Source: MWBF01 sp964614645
Lineage (GTDB): Bacteria; Chloroflexota; Anaerolineae; CG2-30-64-16
Reading direction: 5' to 3'
Assembly: GCA_964614645.1 (NCBI GenBank)
Contig: CAZTMA010000001.1
Span: forward strand, 1-64,000
DNA: 64,000 nt
The notes under the pieces are model-generated. The model ran no database searches. It saw only the letters and a program-made list of their open reading frames with translations, and had not been told where the DNA came from. This document shows, one piece after another, positions 53,155 to 60,822 of this stretch. A program made the translations under genes and the position numbers. Numbering within the stretch: the stretch's first letter is position 1; each line of letters begins with the position of its first letter.

Positions 53155-53186
53155 TTGTAGAGACGTTCCGCGGAACGTCTCTACAA
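53155..53186. repeat. 32-bp perfect palindrome upstream of second B12 regulator
   Basis: A perfect palindrome with 16-bp arms TTGTAGAGACGTTCCG (53155-53170) and 53171-53186, no loop. A degenerate copy lies at 53270-53302. This type is dispersed in many Chloroflexota and cyanobacterial genomes. Confidence 0.8.
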
Positions 53187-53194
53187 TCCACCAA

Positions 53195-53225
53195 ACAAAC
53201 TATAAACAAACTATTGACATCTGTC
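53195..53225. promoter_or_regulatory. Predicted CarH-type operator (three 11-bp ACA repeats)
   Basis: ACA triplets at 53195, 53206 and 53217 are spaced exactly 11 bp. The last two carry the T three bases upstream (nTnnACAnnnn) described for CarH operators. The third repeat overlaps the -35 box, which fits repression by occlusion. Confidence 0.65.
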
Positions 53226-53242
53226 TGCTTCTGTGCTATAGT
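53214..53242 (+). promoter_or_regulatory. Promoter TTGACA-17-TATAGT of second B12 regulator
   Basis: A perfect -35 TTGACA (53214-53219), 17-base spacer and TATAGT (53237-53242). It is overlapped by the predicted operator. Confidence 0.85.
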
Positions 53243-53269
53243 GCTGAGGATTGTGCAGGTAATCTACCG

Positions 53270-53302
53270 TGCGGAGATGTTCCGCCGGAATGTCCCTGCA
53301 AG
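53270..53302. repeat. Degenerate second copy of the 32-bp palindrome
   Basis: This stretch matches the palindrome at 53155-53186 with a handful of changes and one inserted base, and would fold as a hairpin in the 5' leader of the second B12 regulator. Confidence 0.6.
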
Positions 53303-53325
53303 CGTAGCCAGGAGTGAGCATCAAC

Positions 53326-54282
53326 GTGAACGAGCAGCGAGGCGAGACAGATACGCAGCCCGTGTATAACATCAAGGCGGTGGTGGAGGCCACGGGTCTG
53401 CCCGCGGCCACCTTGCGCGCCTGGGAACGGCGCTATGGCGCCCTTGTGCCCGGCCGCACCGACAGCGGCTACCGGCTCTATTCGGCTCAGGACATCAAGG
53501 TGCTGCGCTGGCTCAAGGCGCGCGTGGAAGAAGGTCTCACGATTAGCCAGGCGATTGCCCTCCACCGCCATCGCAGGCTGGGCGAGCCCGGCGCAGCGGC
53601 CGACGAGCCTCGCGCTGAGAGCCGCCAGGGCCTGACCGGCGCGCGGGATATGCTGCTGGCTGCGCTGATAGATTTTGAGGAGGCGCAGGCTGACCGGCTT
53701 CTGGAAGAGGCCTTTGCCGTGTACGGCCTCGAAGCGGTGACCGAGCATGTCATCGGCCCCACGATGGTGCAGATCGGTGACCGTTGGCATCGCGGGGAAG
53801 TGACCACCGCGGTCGAACATTTCGCGAGCAACTATCTGCGCCGCAAGATAGACGCCATCATCAACGCCGCGCCGCGCAGCGCCGCCGGCCCCCTGGTTGT
53901 CTTGGGATGTGCGCCGAACGATTGGCATGAGCTTGGGCTGCTCCTCATCTACCTGTTACTGCGCCGCCGCGGCCTGCGCACCCTTTACCTGGGCCAGAAT
54001 GTGCCGGTGCTGCAGTTTGTCGAAGAAATGGAACGTCTGCGCCCCGCCATCGTCGTTATTGCTGCTACCACTGCTGAGACCGCTGGCGGCGTTGGGGAGC
54101 TGGCTGCAGCCCTACAGAGCCTGCCCGAACCGCGGCCGGTGTTTGCCTTTGGAGGTCGGGCCTTTAACGTTCAGCCTGAATTGCGCAGGGAGATTCCGGG
54201 CATCTTTCTGGGCGAGAACGCACGTTCCGCCGTCGAGTACCTCGTAGCCTTACTCGATGACATTAAAACAGTTAGTCCGTAG
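53326..54282 (+). CDS. CarH/LitR-like MerR-family B12-binding photoreceptor repressor (copy 2)
   Basis: The 318-residue paralogue has a MerR domain (TLRAWERRYG, SGYRLYSAQDI), the CarH cap with Trp154-His155 and Glu164-His165, and a B12 fold with NDWHELG (His201). It is clearly homologous to copy 1 over its length, yet has its own promoter with a likely operator, so it may repress itself and the next gene. GTG 53326 is preferred because CAGGAG lies 11 bases upstream; GTG 53314 has none. Confidence 0.83.
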   Translation: MNEQRGETDTQPVYNIKAVVEATGLPAATLRAWERRYGALVPGRTDSGYRLYSAQDIKVLRWLKARVEEGLTISQAIALHRHRRLGEPGAAADEPRAESRQGLTGARDMLLAALIDFEEAQADRLLEEAFAVYGLEAVTEHVIGPTMVQIGDRWHRGEVTTAVEHFASNYLRRKIDAIINAAPRSAAGPLVVLGCAPNDWHELGLLLIYLLLRRRGLRTLYLGQNVPVLQFVEEMERLRPAIVVIAATTAETAGGVGELAAALQSLPEPRPVFAFGGRAFNVQPELRREIPGIFLGENARSAVEYLVALLDDIKTVSP

Positions 54283-54342
54283 CCTGCCTTACAGCAAAGT
54301 GTGCGTCTACCTAAAGGCAAGATTAAGAGTTAATTAACAGCT

Positions 54343-54365
54343 TTGACAAACTATTGACATATCGC
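54343..54365. promoter_or_regulatory. Predicted CarH-type operator (two 11-bp repeats)
   Basis: Two repeats with TTGACA cores (ACA at 54346 and 54357, exactly 11 bp apart, each with T three bases upstream). The second is the -35 box itself. It shares ACAAACTATTGACAT with the operator at 53195-53225. Confidence 0.65.
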
Positions 54366-54382
54366 TGATTTTCACTTATACT
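54354..54382 (+). promoter_or_regulatory. Promoter TTGACA-17-TATACT of crp-like gene
   Basis: Perfect -35 TTGACA (54354-54359), 17-base spacer and TATACT (54377-54382). Confidence 0.85.
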
Positions 54383-54450
54383 CTTGAGAGTAATTGGAGG
54401 AAGGCTGACAGATCAGTGTTGGATACGAAGTGCAAAGGGGAGGTGTTCTG

Positions 54451-55116
54451 ATGGTGCATCGAGGGAAACAACGATCGGTACCGGAGATTCTGATTGAACT
54501 CCGCGAAGATGATCCCGAATTCAAGCAAGCAATCACGGCACAGTCAATTCGCTCGGGCCAGACCCTCGCTGAACCGGATGTGCTGGGTCGTAATCTCTTT
54601 ACCCTGATGAAGGGTCGGGTGCAGTTGATTCGTGAAGGGCCCAACGGGCGGCGGCTGGCCATTGCCACGTTGGGGCCGGGCTCGATGTTCGGGGAAGGCG
54701 CGCTGTTGGGCGCCGTAGATCCGTGTGTGAAGGCCGTGGCCTTGACGGATTGTGTGGTCTGGATGGTTCCACAGCCCCAGGCACAAACACTGGCGCTGCG
54801 CTACCCGGTCCTGAGCTGGGGCCTGCTGCAAACCGTGGGGCAGCGTCTCGCCCAGGTCGAAAACCGGATGGAAGAAGTCGCGTACAAGCGGCTGCCGGAA
54901 CGGCTGGCCGGTCTGCTGCTGGAGCTGGCGAACGGCGGCAAGGCGATCCGCGGGACGAGCCACCAGGCGCTTGCGGACATGTTGGGCACGTATCGTGAGA
55001 CAATCAGCGCCATCCTGCGCGGGTTCAAGGATGATGGCCTGGTTGAACTGGGTTATCGCAAGATCGAGTTGCGGGATTTGCGCGGCCTGCGCATGGCGGC
55101 CGGCAGCATCGAATAA
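54451..55116 (+). CDS. Crp/Fnr-family transcriptional regulator
   Basis: The 221-residue protein has an N-terminal cyclic-nucleotide-binding-like beta barrel (GRNLFTLMKGRVQLIREGPNGRRLAIATLGPGSMFGEGALLG) and a C-terminal winged helix (HQALADMLGTYRETISAILRGFKDDGLVEL). No Cys cluster for an iron-sulfur site is seen, so FNR-type oxygen sensing is unlikely. With the two B12 regulators this resembles the LitR/LdrP light-response pair of Thermus. ATG 54451 has GGGGAGG seven bases upstream. Confidence 0.85.
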   Translation: MVHRGKQRSVPEILIELREDDPEFKQAITAQSIRSGQTLAEPDVLGRNLFTLMKGRVQLIREGPNGRRLAIATLGPGSMFGEGALLGAVDPCVKAVALTDCVVWMVPQPQAQTLALRYPVLSWGLLQTVGQRLAQVENRMEEVAYKRLPERLAGLLLELANGGKAIRGTSHQALADMLGTYRETISAILRGFKDDGLVELGYRKIELRDLRGLRMAAGSIE

Positions 55117-55137
55117 GAGTAACAGTTTCAGGTTGTC

Positions 55138-55169
55138 TACGGGAGCAGTGTACTGGCGCTGCTCCCGTA
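55138..55169 (+). terminator. Intrinsic terminator after crp-like gene
   Basis: Arms TACGGGAGCAG (55138-55148) and 55159-55169 pair perfectly with a 10-base loop, followed by TTGTTTAA. Confidence 0.75.
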
Positions 55170-55198
55170 TTGTTTAAGCCCTCGAAACAGTGTATGAT
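55170..55198 (+). promoter_or_regulatory. Promoter TTGTTT-17-TATGAT before SDR gene
   Basis: TTGTTT (55170-55175) and TATGAT (55193-55198) with a 17-base spacer, directly after the terminator. Confidence 0.55.
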
Positions 55199-55230
55199 AC
55201 GAATCGTGAACGCAAAAGATGGAGCGTGCC

Positions 55231-55941
55231 ATGCTCACAGGTAAGGTGGCCTGGGTCACCGGGGCAACGGGCGGTGTAGGGCCAGCAGTCGTCAAGGATC
55301 TGGCGGATGCGGGCGCAATCGTACTGGCGAGCGCGCGGGATGCGGCTGCGGTTGCGGCGTTGGCCGCGAAGCACGGTATCCCTGCAGACCGGTTCCTGGC
55401 ACTGCCCGTGGACCTGACGGACGAGTCTGCCGTTCAGACGGCTGTCGCGGCAGGCGTGGCCCGGTTTGGCCGGATCGACATCCTGGCGGCTGTTGCGGGC
55501 ACATGGCGCGGCGGTGCAACCGTGGCCGAGACCGAACCGGAAACCCTCGATCTCCTGTGGCGCGTGAATGTGCAGACGGCCTTCAACGCCTGTCGGGCCG
55601 TCCTACCCCATATGACCTCACAGGGGTGGGGTCGCATCGTCACCTTTGGCGCCCGTGCAGCCACGACCGGCCAGGCCAAGAGCGGCGCCTATGCGGCGAG
55701 CAAGGCGGCCGTGCTGGCGCTGACCCAGTCCATTGCGGCTGAGGTGCGCGCCGACGGTGTTACGGCGAATACACTGCTCATGAGCACCGTGGACACGCCG
55801 GATAACCGGGCCGCAATGCCTGAGGCGGACTGGAGCAAGTGGGTACAGCCGGAACAAATTGCTGCAGCAGTGCGTTTCCTGTGCAGCGATGCCGCTGCTG
55901 CGCTCAGCGGCGCGGCTGTTCCGTTGTACGGGCGCGCATGA
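55231..55941 (+). CDS. Short-chain dehydrogenase/reductase (SDR)
   Basis: The 236-residue enzyme has the cofactor motif VTGATGGVG (about 10-18), an acidic cofactor-pocket change (SARDAAA) and the active-site YAASK (Tyr-x-x-x-Lys). The substrate is unknown; FabG-like keto reduction is possible. ATG 55231 has GGAG six bases upstream; ATG 55219 would sit inside that site. Confidence 0.88.
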   Translation: MLTGKVAWVTGATGGVGPAVVKDLADAGAIVLASARDAAAVAALAAKHGIPADRFLALPVDLTDESAVQTAVAAGVARFGRIDILAAVAGTWRGGATVAETEPETLDLLWRVNVQTAFNACRAVLPHMTSQGWGRIVTFGARAATTGQAKSGAYAASKAAVLALTQSIAAEVRADGVTANTLLMSTVDTPDNRAAMPEADWSKWVQPEQIAAAVRFLCSDAAAALSGAAVPLYGRA

Positions 55942-55999
55942 CGGGTGGACAGCCACGCAGGTGGAGCGAGGTAATCGGAGGGTAGCCTGAGGTAGCCTT

Positions 56000-56689
56000 A
56001 TGGACGAAGCAACCGAAACAACCGAACTGGCCCTGTTTCCACTCAACACAGTGCTGTTTCCCGGCCAGGTGTTGCCGCTGCACATCTTCGAAGATCGCTA
56101 TCGTTTGATGGTTCGGCGGTGTCTGGCCGATGAGTTGCCGTTCGGCGTCGTGCTCATCAAGCAGGGCGAGGAAGTGGGCATGCCTGCGGAACCGTATGGC
56201 GTCGGCACACTGGCGCGCATCATCGAGAGCACGCATCTGCCCAATGGGACAATGAATATCATCACGGTCGGGGTCGAACGCTTCCGCATACGCCGGTTCA
56301 TTCACGACCAGCCCTACCTGCGCGGTGAGGTGGAAACGCTGCCCCTGGACGAGCAGGGCGACGCGGGGGCCTTGGAAGGACTGGCAGACAGCGTGCGCGA
56401 GCGGGTGGCACTTTACATCAAGCTGATTGCGGAGGCTGCCGGGTTGGAAATCAAGGTTGACCAGATGCCTGACTTGCCCGCACAGATCGGCTATCTCGCG
56501 GCCATAACCATGCAGATCGACAACCGCGAAAAGCAAGAGTTGCTGGCCAGCCGGTCGCTGACTGTGATTCTGAGCCAAGCGCGCACGCTGCTGAATCGTG
56601 AGAATGCCCTGCTGACCTGGATGGTCGGCAGCAAAGCCTGGCCGGAGCAAGTGCAGTTTGGACCGAGCGGCACACTCTTGCCCAACTGA
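56000..56689 (+). CDS. Lon N-terminal (LAN) substrate-binding domain protein
   Basis: The 229-residue protein is the lone Lon substrate-binding domain (LALFPLNTVLFPGQVLPLHIFEDRYRLMV, GVVLIKQGEE), lacking the ATPase and protease parts. It may act as an adaptor or chaperone. It starts 58 bp after the SDR gene and has GAGG seven bases upstream. Confidence 0.88.
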   Translation: MDEATETTELALFPLNTVLFPGQVLPLHIFEDRYRLMVRRCLADELPFGVVLIKQGEEVGMPAEPYGVGTLARIIESTHLPNGTMNIITVGVERFRIRRFIHDQPYLRGEVETLPLDEQGDAGALEGLADSVRERVALYIKLIAEAAGLEIKVDQMPDLPAQIGYLAAITMQIDNREKQELLASRSLTVILSQARTLLNRENALLTWMVGSKAWPEQVQFGPSGTLLPN

Positions 56690-56706
56690 CCGATTGTCTC
56701 ACGCAT

Positions 56707-56735
56707 TTGACACGGACCCCCTGACATGGTAAAAT
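56707..56735 (+). promoter_or_regulatory. Promoter TTGACA-17-TAAAAT of cold-shock gene
   Basis: Perfect -35 TTGACA (56707-56712), 17-base spacer and TAAAAT (56730-56735), giving a ~180-base leader before the cold-shock gene. Confidence 0.78.
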
Positions 56736-56787
56736 CCTATTCGTTGTGATCGTTACAACAATGGCCAGGGAGTAGGACAGTCACCAG

Positions 56788-56824
56788 CCACCGGTGCTGC
56801 AGTCTAGCCCGGTGGTTTTTGTGT
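56788..56824 (+). terminator. Terminator-like hairpin inside the cold-shock leader
   Basis: Arms CCACCGG (56788-56794) and CCGGTGG (56809-56815) followed by TTTTTGTGTTTT. It lies between promoter and gene, so it may be an attenuator, or end a short leader RNA. Confidence 0.6.
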
Positions 56825-56921
56825 TTTGTCGGCTGTGCGGGCAGCGAACTGGCTGTACAGCAACTCCAGTGCCCGGCCAGGCGTGGACGATCACAGGACT
56901 ATTAGCAGGAGGCACTACCAA

Positions 56922-57128
56922 ATGGAGAGCACGGGTGTAGTTAAGTGGTTTAGCCGGAGCAAGGGTTATGGATTCATTTCGCCGGATGGCGGAGACAAGG
57001 ACGTATTCGTTCACTACTCCAACATCCTCGGCGAAGGCTTTCGCAACCTGGACGCTGGAGAGCGGGTGAGCTTTGTCATCGAAGATACGCCCAAAGGCCC
57101 GCAGGCAGTTAATGTAACCCCGGTCTAA
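56922..57128 (+). CDS. csp: Cold-shock protein (CspA family)
   Basis: The 68-residue OB-fold protein has RNP1-like KGYGFISPD and RNP2-like DVFVHYS RNA-binding motifs and normal length. It binds single-stranded RNA/DNA and melts structures at low temperature. ATG 56922 follows AGGAGG (56907-56912). A long structured leader precedes it, as in many cold-shock genes. Confidence 0.95.
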   Translation: MESTGVVKWFSRSKGYGFISPDGGDKDVFVHYSNILGEGFRNLDAGERVSFVIEDTPKGPQAVNVTPV

Positions 57129-57151
57129 GAGGTTACTGAGCGCCACATCCG

Positions 57152-57182
57152 GCCCCCGGCTCTCCGCTGGGGGCTTCTGTTT
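57152..57182 (+). terminator. Intrinsic terminator after cold-shock gene
   Basis: Arms GCCCCCGGC (57152-57160) and 57166-57174 (one G-T pair) with a 5-base loop, followed by a T-rich tail. Confidence 0.78.
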
Positions 57183-57239
57183 TAAGTCGACCATCTAAGG
57201 TTTGGCCCAACGTTGTGGCAACCCTGTAAACAGAATCAC

Positions 57240-57268
57240 TTGCCAATGCCCCTGAACCGGTGTAGAAT
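57240..57268 (+). promoter_or_regulatory. Promoter TTGCCA-17-TAGAAT
   Basis: TTGCCA (57240-57245) and TAGAAT (57263-57268) with a 17-base spacer; it sets the transcript start downstream of the ATG at 57267. Confidence 0.6.
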
Positions 57269-57293
57269 GCCGGACAACTGGTCAGGAGCAGGA

Positions 57294-58352
57294 TTGTCGG
57301 TGATTCGTCCGTTCGGTCTGAACGATATCGGGTTGGTGCGCCGGCTACAACGTGACGGAATGGCGCTGGCAATGGAGCCTATGCTGGCCCACCCGCACCA
57401 ACCATTGTGGACTGCGCTGACCGCGCCGTGGCCATGGGCGGGAGCGGGCGTGGCCTCTTTCGTGTTGGATGAGAGGGTCGATGGCCGGCGGCTGATGGGC
57501 TTCGTGCAGTTGATGAAACGGGCCGCGCGACCTGAGGCCGATCTGCTGCATCTCGCACCGGTGGTGACCGCGGTGGATGACACGGCGGAAGCTGCACCGT
57601 CAGATCAGGCACCGGCCGCTTGCAGCGGGGACGGCGCAGTCATCTGGAGCAAGTTGCTGGCTTACTGCCAGCGGGCGGCGGCCGGTCACGGGCTCCAGCG
57701 TATCTATGCCAGCACGCCGGACGGGTGTGCCGAGCAGCAATGCTTGCGTGCAGCGACCTTCAGCCCGTACACGCGGGAGACCATCTATCGGCTGGCATCG
57801 CTGCCTCCGGCTGGCGGGGCACTGGTGGGGTTTCGGCCGCAGACGCCGCAAGATAGTTGGGCGTTGCAGCGGCTCTACACCCGCAATACGCCGCTGCTGG
57901 TGCAGCAGGCCGAAGGCGCCCTGACCGGCGAGGTCGGCTCGCCGCCGCTATCCTGGTGGGAACCGGATAGCTGGCGCGGCACCGTGTGGGAGCCGGCAGG
58001 TGAAGTGCGCGCCGCCGTGCAGGTGCACATCGGGCGGGCGGGCCACTGGCTGCGGCTGTGGGGGGCGAATGAGATTTCGCCGCGTGAATTGCGGTCACTC
58101 GTCGAACAGGGTCTCCGCCAGATTGACCTGCTGCGGCGGTCGCGGCGCACCGTGCCGGTGTATACGACCGTCCGCGAGTATGAGAGCGGACTGCGCGGCG
58201 CCCTGACCGGGTTCGGCTTTGCACCCTATCTGGAACGGGTGCGTTTCGTCAAACACACTGTTGCAATGGTCCGGCATCCGGCAGCAGTGTCTGCGGTGGG
58301 CCGTGAGGTGCGCCAGGAAATGCCAGTGCGCAGTCAGGCGGGTCGCCCATAG
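57294..58352 (+). CDS. GNAT-like acyltransferase, divergent
   Basis: The ~352-residue protein has two weak GNAT-like halves: VIRPFGLNDIGLVRRL at the N-terminus and a C-terminal TVPVYTTVREYESGLRGALTGFGFAPYLERV strand-helix like the last GNAT elements. The acetyl-CoA loop is not clear, so activity is uncertain. The start is probably TTG 57294 (AGGAG five bases upstream) or GTG 57300; upstream ATGs lie in or before the promoter. Single gene between two promoters. Confidence 0.55.
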   Translation: MSVIRPFGLNDIGLVRRLQRDGMALAMEPMLAHPHQPLWTALTAPWPWAGAGVASFVLDERVDGRRLMGFVQLMKRAARPEADLLHLAPVVTAVDDTAEAAPSDQAPAACSGDGAVIWSKLLAYCQRAAAGHGLQRIYASTPDGCAEQQCLRAATFSPYTRETIYRLASLPPAGGALVGFRPQTPQDSWALQRLYTRNTPLLVQQAEGALTGEVGSPPLSWWEPDSWRGTVWEPAGEVRAAVQVHIGRAGHWLRLWGANEISPRELRSLVEQGLRQIDLLRRSRRTVPVYTTVREYESGLRGALTGFGFAPYLERVRFVKHTVAMVRHPAAVSAVGREVRQEMPVRSQAGRP

Positions 58353-58382
58353 TGCGACCACATTGACACATGACCTGTTCTG

Positions 58383-60047
58383 ATGACAGGCAAAAGGTTG
58401 TATTCAGAACGTATGCAACAACGAAGAATTACGGACGACCTGGATGCCCTGCTCCAGGTCCTGCCGCCACCCGTCGAACAAGCGTTGCGGGAATCCAATC
58501 AGGGCGATAGCCTGCTGGAAGTCATCCTGGACCTGGGAAGGCTGCCAGAGGCCCGTTTTGTGGACCGCGAGCTGGTGTTGAGCCAGCGCGAGGTCAGCGA
58601 AGATGACCTGAAGTTTGTCATCGATCGCATCGGCATGTTCACCGGCGACAACCGGGCCGGCATCGAGCGCACGCTCCACCGCATCTCGTGTATCCGCAAC
58701 CGGCAGGGCCGCATCATCGGCCTGACCTGTCGTGTCGGCCGCGCGGTGTACGGCGTGATCGATATCATCGAGGATATCGTCAAGTCCGGCCAGAGCATCC
58801 TGCTGCTGGGCCGGCCGGGCGTCGGCAAGACGACCTTGCTGCGCGAGGCCGCGCGCATTCTGAGCGAGAAGGCGCGCGTCGTCGTCGTGGATACGTCCAA
58901 CGAAATCGGCGGCGACGGCGACATCCCGCACCCGGCCATCGGCCGCGCGCGGCGCATGCAGGTGGCCGCGCCCGAGTTGCAGCACGAGGTCATGATCGAG
59001 GCCGTCGAGAATCACATGCCGCAGATCATCGTCATCGACGAGATCGGTCGCGAGCAGGAAGCCGCGGCAGCCCGCACCATCGCGGAGCGCGGCGTGCAAC
59101 TGGTCGGCACTGCGCACGGCAACAGCCTCGAAAATCTGCTCATCAACCCGACTCTGTCAGACCTGGTGGGCGGCATCGAGAGCGTCACGTTGAGCGACGA
59201 AGAAGCGCGCCGCCGCGGCACGCAGAAGTCTGTGCTGGAACGCCGCGCGCCGCCCACGTTCGATGTGCTGATCGAGCTGCAGGATCGCCAGCGCATGGCC
59301 GTGCATCACAGCGTGGCCGCAGCCGTGGATGCCATCCTGCGGGGCCGGTCGCTGCAGCCGGAGATTCGTTTCCGTGACGAGAGCGGCCAGGTGCGCATTG
59401 AGAAGGCGCCCGCGCCGCTGCCCGAATCGCGCACCATGGGCGCGGGGCCGGGGATGAACCGTTTGCCTTTCGAGAAGCGCGGCAATGGCCGCTCCAATGA
59501 TGTGGAGCGCGGCGGTCCTATGCGCGGCAGCCAGCCGCAGTATCAGGCGACCCCGGATGAAGCGCCGCAGCCCGCGCGCCAACAGGCTCAGACCCTGCGG
59601 GTCTATCCCTATGGGGTGGGCCGCGGCCGGCTCATTCAGGCCGCACAGAACCTCGGTGTGCCGATTGCGTTGGTGGACAGCCTCGAGCAGGCCAACGCGG
59701 TCGTGACGCTGAAGAATTACTATCGCAAGCACCCGCAGCCCATCTCGGATGCGGAGCGCCGCCGGATTCCGGTGTATGTGCTGCGCGCCAATACCATGAA
59801 TCAGGTCGAGTCGTTCCTGGGCGATGTGTTCGGCCTGCCGGTGGTGATGGAGGATCCGGTGGAGCAGGCCGTGGCCGAGACCCAGGAGGCCATTCGCCGC
59901 GTACTGGGAGGATCGAACTCGGAGGAACTGCGGCCCGCAGGGGCGGACGTCCGGCGGATGCAGCACGAGATGGCGCGGGCCGCGAATCTCGTGTCGCACA
60001 GCTACGGCAATGAACCGCGGCGCCGCGTACGTATCTTTCCGGGCTAG
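58383..60047 (+). CDS. SpoIIIAA/Ycf45-like ATPase with C-terminal R3H domain
   Basis: The 554-residue protein has an N-terminal domain, a P-loop ATPase core with Walker A GRPGVGKTT (143-151), Walker B QIIVIDEIG, a sensor in GTAHGNSL, a long disordered linker, and a C-terminal R3H domain (about 515-554; VRRMQHEMARAANLVSHSYG and NEPRRRVRIFPG) that binds single-stranded nucleic acid. Ycf45 relatives occur in cyanobacteria and plastids. It is directly followed by tmk (3 bp). Confidence 0.88.
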   Translation: MTGKRLYSERMQQRRITDDLDALLQVLPPPVEQALRESNQGDSLLEVILDLGRLPEARFVDRELVLSQREVSEDDLKFVIDRIGMFTGDNRAGIERTLHRISCIRNRQGRIIGLTCRVGRAVYGVIDIIEDIVKSGQSILLLGRPGVGKTTLLREAARILSEKARVVVVDTSNEIGGDGDIPHPAIGRARRMQVAAPELQHEVMIEAVENHMPQIIVIDEIGREQEAAAARTIAERGVQLVGTAHGNSLENLLINPTLSDLVGGIESVTLSDEEARRRGTQKSVLERRAPPTFDVLIELQDRQRMAVHHSVAAAVDAILRGRSLQPEIRFRDESGQVRIEKAPAPLPESRTMGAGPGMNRLPFEKRGNGRSNDVERGGPMRGSQPQYQATPDEAPQPARQQAQTLRVYPYGVGRGRLIQAAQNLGVPIALVDSLEQANAVVTLKNYYRKHPQPISDAERRRIPVYVLRANTMNQVESFLGDVFGLPVVMEDPVEQAVAETQEAIRRVLGGSNSEELRPAGADVRRMQHEMARAANLVSHSYGNEPRRRVRIFPG

Positions 60048-60050
60048 GTG

Positions 60051-60740
60051 ATGGGCCTGTTCATCACGTTCGAGGGGCCGGAGGGCGGCGGCAAGACGAC
60101 GCAGATTCCGTTGCTCGCCGCCTGGCTCCGCGAACAGGGCCGCGATGTGCTGACGACGCGTGAGCCGGGCGGCACGCGCATCGGTGACGCGGTGCGAGCC
60201 GTCCTGCTGGAACCGACGCACACGGAGATGCGCGCGCAGACGGAGATTCTGCTGTTCTCTGCCGCCCGTGCGCAGCTCGTCGGTGAGGTCATCCAGCCGC
60301 ATCTTGCGCAAGGTGGCGTGGTGCTGTGTGACCGCTTTGCGGATTCGACGTTGGCCTACCAGGGCTACGGTCGCGGGTTGGACCTGGACGTGCTGCGGCA
60401 GATTACCGATTTCGCGATCGGCCCCGTGCGCCCGCACCTGACCGTTTGTCTGGACCTGCCGGTGCTGGAGGGGTTGCGCCGAAAACGGGGTGGAGGCGCA
60501 GCCGAATGGAACCGCATGGAGCGTGAGGAACTGGCCTTCCACGAAGCCGTGCGAAGGGGCTATCTGACGTTGGCCGTTGCAGAGCCGGCACGCTGGTTAG
60601 TCCTGGACGCCCTGCAGCCCAGCGCAGTCATCCAGGCGCATATCCGTGAGCGGGTGGCGAATCTGCTGGCACCGAGCCAGCAGGCAACGGGCCAGCAGGC
60701 AACGGGCCAACAGGCAACGGGCCAGCAGGCTTCAAGCTAA
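60051..60740 (+). CDS. tmk: Thymidylate kinase with repeat-encoded C-terminal tail
   Basis: Tmk phosphorylates dTMP to dTDP. The 229-residue enzyme has P-loop GPEGGGKT (9-16), the DRF motif in VVLCDRFADSTLAYQGYG and a lid region with RKRGG. The last ~20 residues (ATGQQ repeats) are encoded by a 15-bp minisatellite and are not part of the fold. ATG 60051 is chosen over GTG 60048 because it gives the usual N-terminus. Confidence 0.92.
   Translation: MGLFITFEGPEGGGKTTQIPLLAAWLREQGRDVLTTREPGGTRIGDAVRAVLLEPTHTEMRAQTEILLFSAARAQLVGEVIQPHLAQGGVVLCDRFADSTLAYQGYGRGLDLDVLRQITDFAIGPVRPHLTVCLDLPVLEGLRRKRGGGAAEWNRMEREELAFHEAVRRGYLTLAVAEPARWLVLDALQPSAVIQAHIRERVANLLAPSQQATGQQATGQQATGQQASS
60677..60736 (+). 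repeat. 15-bp minisatellite at 3' end of tmk
   Basis: Four tandem units of GCCAGCAGGCAACGG type (60677-60691, 60692-60706, 60707-60721 with one change, 60722-60736 partial) encode the C-terminal QQATG repeats. Confidence 0.85.
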
Positions 60741-60822
60741 TAGACGATGGGCCGGTTAGCAACCGGGCGATGAACCAGTCGTTCTGCCAAAACCATATAC
60801 ACCCAGGGTCAGGAGGATCTCT

